Shown here: positions 22,500 through 32,300 of the stretch, piece after piece
Position numbering within the stretch: position 1 is the first letter of the stretch
How the letters are laid out: each line of letters starts with the position of its first letter
Source: Asterias amurensis
Taxonomy: Eukaryota; Echinodermata; Asteroidea; Forcipulatida; Asteriidae
Direction: 5' to 3'
Length of the DNA: 64,000 bases
NCBI RefSeq assembly: GCF_032118995.1
Contig: NC_092657.1
Span: 431,891-495,890, forward strand
Position numbers and translations under genes: made by a program
Notes under the pieces: generated by a model
The model's database searches: none
The model's input: only the letters and a program-made list of their open reading frames with translations
What the model was told of the DNA's origin: nothing

Positions 22500-25400
22500 A
22501 GGGTGTCTTTTGAATAACATTCCCATTCAATAATGATTCATTTACTACAAATATTTTGTTTCCAACAATGGCATGGTATAGATATAACGGTATCGGGCAT
22601 GCAGTGGAGTTTCAAGCAAGACCTCTTGCATTGACTGCCATAAAATAAAACGTGCAAGCTGAAGAGCCCAAGCTGAAAGACTATCATTGGCTGAAAGTTG
22701 AACGCAGCGCGTAAAAGCGTGCACCTCTTTTCCATTGTTTGTCATCAAAGATGGCGTTTAATGACGTCATGTGCAATCTATCCATTGACGGTTAAGTGTG
22801 GCAGGTGGCTAATGCTGTTATATTCAACCCGTTCAGTGATCAAACCACATACAATTTTAGACATTGACAAATGGGGTCACAATATAAATGACTGTCACTA
22901 TTCATAATAAAGAATTTACAATAAGGAGATTTTTTGAAACACTATAGTTTATTGAGTAATAAATAATGGTACGGCAAATAATACTGATTACAAACGACCA
23001 ATTATTCTAGTCAAAAATGCGTTTTTGGACAGAAATTTCTCATTCCTCAGATATGTGTAGCCAACTGTTGCTGGAGAGCTCAATAAATAATCTGACGGCT
23101 CAATTCCCGGCAGACTGATATTTTAAAAGTCAGTCCAACAACCGCGAACAACCAACAACATAGCACTAAAAGGATCATATTGCCATCTTCTTGAATACAC
23201 TTTTGAGTTTCAGGAAAAAAAACAAATTAGTCAAAGACCGTCAACTGACGATTTGATGATATTCAGTCCTCACAAGTGTCTAAAATCGTAAATTACATAA
23301 TAAACAAAACTAAAAATACTTGACCATTCCTTGTACTGATTTCAAACAGAAAATGGTTATTTACACAATATACCTCAAATTACTTCCAATGCATTTACAA
23401 ATACAGCACCATTGTTGTGTGATACAATACACAGCACACTACAGTGGGCGAAAGACAATGTTTTAAACACACACACTACATCGAGATCAAGTTAACTGCA
23501 TCAAACAAATGCCCCCCCCCCCTGACATCCACATCCTAGCCCCGCCACTCTTTAGATTCATCTTCTGTTTGGCAAGGTCTGTTCATTATCATGATGCCAC
23601 CATCTTGGTCATGTGCCTCGTATTCAATAACAGTAATGAATGCTAATGTTCATTTTACAAAAAGGAACCAGACTATTTCTCCTTCCAGCCTCGGTTGGTT
23701 ACACTCATTTTGAATGGGAGAAAATCAAGATGGCTATCCCATGATAGAGCTACATGTGTATAGATCTCATTTTAAGACATTGATCCACCATTTGGGAATA
23801 GAAGTGAATGTAAAAAACAAAACGTTCACGGAGTGATAAACTCCAAACAGGAATTTTGTTTTATTTATTTCTCGTCATGACATTTCAGACAGAAATATTT
23901 CAAGGGATGTTTTGTACTATCATCTTCATTGATTGTGTAAGTTTTATGTAAAGTAATGATCTAAGACGAGTTTTTTCTCTTACCAATTCCGTAATGTCTC
24001 TTTAATTGATTGGTACATTACAATACCATTATAACACATAAACACCTGTTCACATCTGTCCACTTATAGATGCTCAAAGCTTCATAACATAGTACATCCA
24101 TTAATTACATCATTAAAAACTGTACCCAATTAAAGCACTGCTAGTGTGATTGATTATATTGTACAAAATGTACAAGTTTACATTTTTTTTTAATCATGAT
24201 AATACATTGTTATATGAATTTTTGAACTTTAATTCAAATAATTTGTAAAATTTTAAAATAATTTTAGCTAGAACTCAGTAACACTCCATTAAATAAACTA
24301 AGATTTATAGTTTAATACATATTTGACTTATAAATTGTTAGCCTCAGCTTGAACTAAATAGCCTCAGTATCAATGTTCTTGCCAATCGGTGCTAATGATG
24401 AACCATCAATAGGTACTTACCATTACAAAATGGTATGAAAAAAGCACAAGAGCCAAATAGTCTGTTTGGAATACACTTACGCTAAGCTTGGATTTAGGCA
24501 GTTGAGTTTCCGTCTCATATTGATAGTTAACACAGATGAATGGAATACAAATTGCCAATATTTAATTCAATACACAGGAACAGTCAATTTCTATAAATCT
24601 GTCATGTTAATCAAGCATTACAAAAACCCTGTAATTTGATCACTAATTATTATTATTATCTTAGCATGCCAAAATCTACATCTACAAAAGAAGAAGCATC
24701 ACATTACTCACATTCAGGTTTAAAACATCTGTACAGAAAGAAAAATCATTTAAAAAAATATGACAAATGCTGTAACGGTATGCGCGAAACAACCACATAA
24801 AACAAAATAAAATAAACAAAAAATTTAAAAGTTTTATTTCAAAGTAGATTTCAGCCTTAAAAACTTATACAACCTTCCTTCACCGATCTTGGACTCTTGG
24901 TGGCAGCAAACACCCCTCCATAGACCATTTTTGCAAATACCCATTGCGCAAGCGCTAACATGCTGGTCTAACTATTAAGACCAACATAACTTGATCACTA
25001 GCTAGACCAGCATGCACCATAATCGACTAGTATTCATGATACAGGCTACTATTGTGTGTCTGCTTCCACCAAGAGTTAAAGATTGATGATGGATTGTTGT
25101 ACAAAATGATTTGCATAAATAACAAAATGTTCCTAAAGTGTTTTTCTTAGCATGTAGCTTGCATGCTGATACTAGTGAGTGCAGTATAAAGCATTAGAGA
25201 TGTCCCTATTGTTAAATACATCTTAATTGCACATGGACAAAATAAAATATTTACAGAGTAGTTCCAAGAAAGAGAATGAAAGAAAAACACATCCAATGTT
25301 GAATCGCACAAGTTTACAACTTGCTGTGTTGCAACAACATTCATTGAACTTCAGAATCAGTGAAGCAACTTATGACACCAGTATACAGAGCTGTCAGTAT

Positions 25401-26250
25401 TTTGCACCGTGCGATCAGAAAGATTTTCAAATTTGTTCTTCAGATCAAGGAAAGATTGGTTAATTTTTAGGGAACTTTCAGCAGAATCAGGTAGTAGTTC
25501 TGCCGTGTTTAGGTTTTTTCATTTTGTACCTGCTACAGTTCAAGGAGAACCTCGGAATAGAGGCATGGAGGTAAATAAAGTTACTGGAAGTATCAAAATG
25601 AGTGATTGATTTGTTCTTACAAATATTGTTACAGTTATAATTAATTGATTTTTTTTAGGAATTAAAAGAATAATGTATTGCACTCATATGGCATAATGCA
25701 TATAAACTGATGCAAATTTCAACTAATACATATTCATATTATGTAAATTTGTTTGAATAATCAAAACAAACCTATAATACTGGGCATGTAGGGGCGGGTT
25801 AAAATATGTATTTTTGGATGAAGGACGTTCTGTTTGGGTGATAGTTGTAGATTACTTTTTCTGAAACTTTGATTTGTCTCATCACCAGTGTAACAAAGAC
25901 CTACAGTAGGACTAGCCTTAAGTTTTTAACATTAACTCCTGTAAGTTAGGAATAGCCTTAGTAAAGAGTCGTAGGACTAGTCCAAAGTTAGGACTAGCCT
26001 TAAGTTGTTCAATAACTCCTAAAGAGTCCTGAGGACTTTAGTTTTTAATAACTCCTAAAGAGTCGTAGGACTAGTCATAAGTTAGGACTAGCCTTAAGTC
26101 TTTTATAACTCCTAAAGGGAGTTCTATGATAGGACTACCCTCACGTTTTTAGTAACTCCTAAGAAGCATAGGACTAGTCTTAAGTTAGGACTGTCTTTAT
26201 GAAATTGACCTCTGGGTATCGAACAAAGATATAACCCTCTTTCTAAATGA
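22500..26250. other. Gene-free region between the two CD225 genes
   Basis: Apart from the elements listed separately (24959-25014, 25883-26268) I see only AT-rich sequence, a degraded TIR-type repeat near 23770-24005 (TTAAGACATTGATCCACC ... CCAATTCCGTAATGTCTC), and short poly-C/poly-A tracts. The open frames here are short and lack splice or family support. Confidence 0.6.
24959..25014. mobile_element. Hairpin element, second copy of the 7844-7903 family
   Basis: CATGCTGGTCTA ... TAGACCAGCATG enclose a decayed inner stem and the shared ACTTGATCACTAGCTAGACC right arm. It differs from the 7.8-kb copy mainly in the left arm. Confidence 0.7.
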
Positions 26251-26268
26251 GTCCTTGTTACACTGGTG
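25883..26268. mobile_element. TIR element with internal ~60-bp tandem repeats
   Basis: The 14-bp termini CACCAGTGTAACAA (25883-25896) and TTGTTACACTGGTG (26255-26268) are perfect inverted repeats. Between them are about four to five imperfect units built from AAGTTAGGACTAGCCTTAAG and AATAACTCCTAAAGAGTC. It lies 50 bp beyond the stop codon of CD225 gene 2, so it may form that gene's 3' UTR. Confidence 0.8.
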
Positions 26269-26317
26269 TGACACTTTAAAGGATTAAATAGAAACCTATC
26301 ATAGTAGTACCTCACCC

Positions 26318-29300
26318 TTAACCATAAAAGTTATATGAATCAAGTGTAAAGTTGTCTGTTATATCAGAGACAGCGCTCGCAAAGACAACAAACCAGATGA
26401 TGATGATAATAACTGTGACAATTTCAATGATGAGTCCAGTTACCAGACCAGCAACGTTCCAATTCTTGGCTGATTTTGAGGCTCTAGCGGCTGCGTTGAA
26501 GTCTCGGACTGCGACCAAACTCCGGACCTAACAACAGAGAAGAAAAATGAAGATAACAATAAGAAGAGCTAGTTTCTATGTCATGCATTTTACAACAACT
26601 TATCAATGCGCTTAACATAAGTGCCCTGGTAGTCTTGCTCAGCTCCCTGGAGAGCATAAATAATGATAAAGCGCCTTACAAAGACGCCAAAAAGCCTCAA
26701 AATTAAAAGTAGGCCTACAAAGCTACAAAGAATTTAACTACACAAGTAAAGAAGTTAATTGAAAGAAAACACACATGATAAAAGAAAAAAGGATGTGTAC
26801 AGCCCATGGCTGCGATAATGCTCCAAAGGCCTTTTCATACACAATATCAACCTCTACCCTCGCAGGTACCCATTTATACCCCTTGGCAAATAGAAGCAAT
26901 TATATTAAAGTGTCTTGCTCAAGGACACAAGTGACATGACCAGGATTCAAACTAACACTCCGATGACTTAACAATAACAACCTGCACACTCGCAGGACCC
27001 ATTTATACTCCTGTGTGAAGAGAAGCAATTATAGTGGAGTATCTTGCTCAATGACACAGTGTGGTTTGACTTAGAAACAAGTAGAAATAACAGTGGTCCA
27101 CTTAAGGACACAAGTGACTAGACTGGGATGCAAATCCACACTGATCAGCTGCACCGGAGCTCCAGTCAGCCACAACACACCACGCCACACCAAGCGACAC
27201 CAAGCCACTCATTGACCACAGTGAGGACGCTGTTACCCACATAGGTTAGATTTGAATATTGTCTGGTACAATGACGTGCTTGATCCCTAGTTACCACTTG
27301 AATTTCAATTCCTCAGACTATCGAGACAGTTGCTATGTCATATGATTAGGGGCAAGCATGCTTGTGCTTGGTTACATAAGAGACAGTGAACACCCACACA
27401 GGACTCTGAATGAATGTGTATGGCACAATGGTACCAGGGTTTGCTCATCTGGAGGTTGCTATACAAAAGCTTGCCCCAAACCATTAGACATAGCATCCGT
27501 CTCTATAGTCTGAGGAATTAAAATAAGCGGTCGATGTGACTAAGCAAGTCATCGTACCAGACATTATTCAAATCTAACTCGCTTATCCTGAATGGTGTTT
27601 ACTTACGTCCATGGATTTGATGAGAGCAATAATCCCAAATGGCAGACAACAGAATAACATGACGAATATTGAGAAGCACAGGTAATCATTGGGCTCTACT
27701 TGGGTTGTTCGGACCATTGCTGTGTGCTGTGGAGCACCAGTCTGTCAAATCAAATGAGAAAATAGAATTAGCTGTTGAAAACTGCTAACCTACCAAAAGG
27801 AGAAGGACTAATGGTATAAATGCAATCAATAGTTATGGCCTGGGCCCATTTTCATACAGCTGCTTTGACAGAAAATTTTGCTTAAACCAATTTTCTGCTA
27901 AGCAGAAATGAGCAGGCACCAGTCACAAATTGTACATATACGACAAGATTATTTTAGCTGGTAACCTTAGTCTAGTAAGCATAATATGTTTGTGCTTAGC
28001 TACTTTTGCGCTTAATCACTTCTATAAGGTTTATCCCGAATAGCAAAATATCAAGAGAGGGCTCTGTTGAACCCACACAAAGATATAGGCAATGCATACA
28101 TGAGTCGTGCACGACAGCATACATCGCAAAGCAAAGTGCCCATATGCCTTCCCACAAAGCATTGCAGTTCTGCATTGCGATAAACCTTATGAAATTGGGC
28201 CCTGGCCAAAGTTAACTCAACAGAGTGGAACATTTGGGTACAAGACGGGAGTAAGTTTACCTTAATAGTAACTTGTCCTTGTGGTGTATACACAGCTTGG
28301 GGGGCGTAGGTCTGAGTAGCGTACCCCTGAGGTTGCTGCTGAGGGTAGCCCTGAGGTTGCTGCTGAGGGTATCCTTGAGGTTGCTGTTGAGTGTAGCCCT
28401 GCTGGGGCGTATAACCCTGATGCCCATATCCCTGCTGTGGAGAGTAGCCTTGATGCTGTTGGGCGTAGGCTTGAGGGGCGTATCCTGGAGGTTGTGAGTA
28501 GCCCTGTGGGTTGACATCTTGGGCGTAGGGGGCAGTGGGTTGTTCTGGTGGGTACGCTGGGTCTGTAAGGAAGTGGAATTGATACTATTATTATATATTT
28601 CTAGTAAAGAAACCAAGGATATCTCTTCAGTAAACTTCATCACTGTAGCTCGCAAGCCTGAGGAAACATGTAAACAAGATTTGCTATGTGAAATAATAAC
28701 AATATCAAAGTCTTATATAGCACACGTATCTACCAAACAAGGTATTCAAGGTGCTGAGTATATATACAAAACTTTCTTCAGATAACTTCCCATAAAAGAG
28801 CTAAAAAACATGGACTCTGGCTCCCACTCCCACCACCCCACTGGAAAGCAATTAGCTCCTTCCCCATGAAACAAATCATGCCTTGAGCAGGCCTTAAAAT
28901 CCCCCACGGCACCAAAAGCAATTGAAAGGTACACTCCTCATCTAGACTCCCACCCTCACCAGAGACAAACTGAGTTTGATTCTTCAAAGCGAAGTTCAAG
29001 GCCTGCCCAAGCTGTGAATGTAATTGATTGTAGCATGGAGGCAGGCCATGATTGTAGCATGGAGACATGCCATGATTGTAGGAAATGTAATTTATTCACA
29101 TAGCTTGAAGGATGTGAAAACTGCTCTGATTTTTCATGTACTTCAATTTAGCCTTGACAGTGTGACACGGCACATCCCATGCATTGTATGTGTGGGTAGT
29201 GTATTGTAAAACCAATGGAGTGATGGATGACAGTGATACATGCAATGATGTTCATCAACCATGGAGGTATGCCTTCATGAACAAACCAGACCACAGTGCA

Positions 29301-32300
29301 TAGCTTTATAACCGGAATACTGATGCACATCTCTGTATAAAACAAAGCTTTCTGATAAAATCAAACACCAATTTTCATTATGACTAAAATATGACCAGCA
29401 TGGTTTAAAGCCATTGGACACTTTCGGTAAACAGTATTGTCCAAGGCCCACACTTCGTGTATCACAACTGAATATACAATAATAAACCTGTGAAAATTTA
29501 GGTCATCAGAGTCGGGAGAAAATAACAGGAAAACCCACTCTTGTTTCCGCATGTTTCGCCGTGTCATGACATGTGTTTACTATAAATCTGTAATTCTCGT
29601 TGTTGAGAATTTATAATTGTTTCAATGTTTTCTCAAAAAGTAAAGCATTTCATGGTGTCATCTCCCACCGGTGATGTGTTTATATTGTTTTTGTAATTTG
29701 TACGTTTCTCTTACGTTTATCAGTTTATCCTTGTTTGCATAAAGTCAAAGTTCAGTGGCCACAGCCAATCGCCTGCGGGCATCTAAGGAATTTCGTTTAA
29801 GGTGTGGCAAGCCCCTATTTTGTATACATATACCTGGGTGCCTGTATTTCCAAGTCATTTCTGTTCCTGATTCCGTTGTGTTCTGTTCGAGTATATTTTT
29901 AGTTCTTCTCAGTCATGTAATTTTCCGTAGCCATCTCCCGTAAGTAACCTTATTCTGTTTACAACTGTTATTTCTAGCATTTATTTCCCTTATGCATAAA
30001 TATCTTTATTTTAACCTTCACAGTAAAAACTTCCCTTATGTTTTCTCATTTTCCTAATAGTTATTTATCGGCGTTTTAGCCAACTCAATCGGTCCCCCTT
30101 TTTTACGGCTTATAGTCTCTGGAGTTAATTTGACGTGTTACTCATTTTTTTGCTGCTTCAGCCTGTATTTATTATATTGCTTGGAATTATTTCTTATAAG
30201 TCCCCCGTTGTTTTCCTGTATATTTATTGTTGGTTTATGTAATGTTTATACCAGAATACCAGTGAACGCCCCAGAATACCGATTTACCATGTGCACGGAC
30301 CTAGTTTCTGAGTCTCTCCCGGCAATGATGTAAGTTTATTAATGTATTAGTTATTTCACCGTTTGTAATTTACGCCAGATTTGTCTTTGTAGTGTCTTAT
30401 ATTAAAGTTTCGATTTATATTAGCCCTCGGCCATTGCTTGTTTTATTGCTGTATCTCGTTCTGCATTTAGAGTTGTTTTTGTTAGACTGTTACGGTTCAC
30501 CTTTGTCCCCTTCCCTTAATTGTTTAATAATGTGCATTTTTCGTGTCATTTAATAAGCTATTTATGTATTTGTTATTTATAGTTTCACCTGTGTAATGTT
30601 ATACACCGAGTGTAAATAAATGGGAAAAACTCATCCAAAGGTCTCCGCCGTCTCCAATTTTGTACCGTGCATGTGACACATGGAATAATATTTCAAGAGA
30701 AGTCTTTCACCATTACCTTCTGTAAACCCTGTATGTAAGTTATTTGTAAATTTGTGAACTTTTATTTTTTGTTTCTGTTCCGAAAGTGTAGGCCTATAAT
30801 GGCTTTAAAGGGTATATTCTTGATAAAATTTACTTATTGTACTCCCCAAAATAATGAGCATTAAAACTTTAATAGTAAAGAGCACGGGAGAGCTGTTCTT
30901 CCTCCATGATATTATAAAGCATTGTAAGAAATGTTCCTGTTAAGTAATGCAGTTTAAGAGAAGAGGCATTCCCCCCCCCTAACATTTGAATCTGAGAAAG
31001 GCTTTGAGCATGAAGCCTAGCATCTGAAAGCAAAAAATTATATGCAACAAGTAAAGGGTGCTTTTCCCATCGTTACTTTCTTACAACTTCAATAACTATG
31101 AGCAGAAATGTTCACATTGTTGCAATTTTATGCAAGTGTTGGGTTTTGGGATACACCATGTGATATTGATGGTCTTCAATATTGTCTTTGACAATCACCC
31201 AAAGGATCCATAATCCTGCCTTTTTGTTTCCTATACAAAAACACTTGACACATGAAAACATTCTCTTACAGGAACACGTTGCCTTGGATCGGACGAGTTG
31301 GTCTATAAAAAACGTTTGGAACTGTTTTTTTATACAATGCATATGGTTGGAAAGGTGTTTTAAAAGTAGAAAACAATGATCCACACAAATATGCCTCAAA
31401 ATTGCGTGGTTTTCCTTTTACTGTGCGAACTAACATGGTCGGCCATTTATGGGAGTCAAAAATTTGACTCCCATAAATGGCCGACCGTGTTTGTCGACGA
31501 GGTAAAAGGAAAACCATGCAATTTTGAGGCATGTTTGTGTGGATCATTATATTCTACTTTTACAACATCTTTCTACCCAATGCATTTTATAACAAACGGT
31601 TACAAATGCTTTTCAAAGACCAACTCGACCGATCCAAGGCAACGTGTTCCTTTAATAACAACATTACAAGCGATCCTCTGACAGTATCCACTTCAATTCC
31701 AAATACTTCCTCCCAGTCTCACTAAACCAACCCCCACACTCACATGTGGAAAACAACATGCTGAAATTTTGGAAAACAACAAAATTGAATTTTAGCTGCT
31801 GCAAATTGTTTAGAATGTTCCACATTTTAAAAAACAAATTGCAAGAAATTAATTTTAAGGCCTGACGTTCGACCGTAGCAGAGTCTTTCTCCAATAAATG
31901 CTTCAGAAGTTCTTTAAAACATTTTTAAAACATTAAAAAATAAATAAATAAACTAAACTAAAATAAATTATTTGTGTTAAATGTACGTAGACAAATTCAT
32001 GTGTCTACTCTGTTAATGATGAATCACTTTTTAAAAGCCCCCACAAAAAAGAACAAAACAAATTTTGCAGCATTTTATTTTAAACCTCTCTGCGACTTAT
32101 TTTTGCACAAATTACTGCTAATACGAGCCCTAATTGTTATTATAAAACATTGATAAATTGACAGATAAATTTGTTACGGCTACATGTCCGACCTTTACAA
32201 TAGAATAGTTGATGCGCATATCTTTTAAATCTGATTTTGCTCTTTAGGCGTACGATACAGCCAGCAATCTACTCTTTATTTATGATGCATTCCCGTCACA

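Noticed and set aside
28261-28655. Alternative minus-strand frame rich in Thr/Leu over CD225 exon 2
   Set aside because: It is the shifted frame of the real Pro/Gln/Tyr-rich exon, which alone joins its neighbours in phase.
29755-30333. Small plus-strand frames
   Set aside because: They lie wholly inside the solo LTR, which is normally non-coding.
31112-31725. Overlapping ORFs on both strands
   Set aside because: They are the two arms of the 380-bp palindrome and lack codon bias or splice signals.
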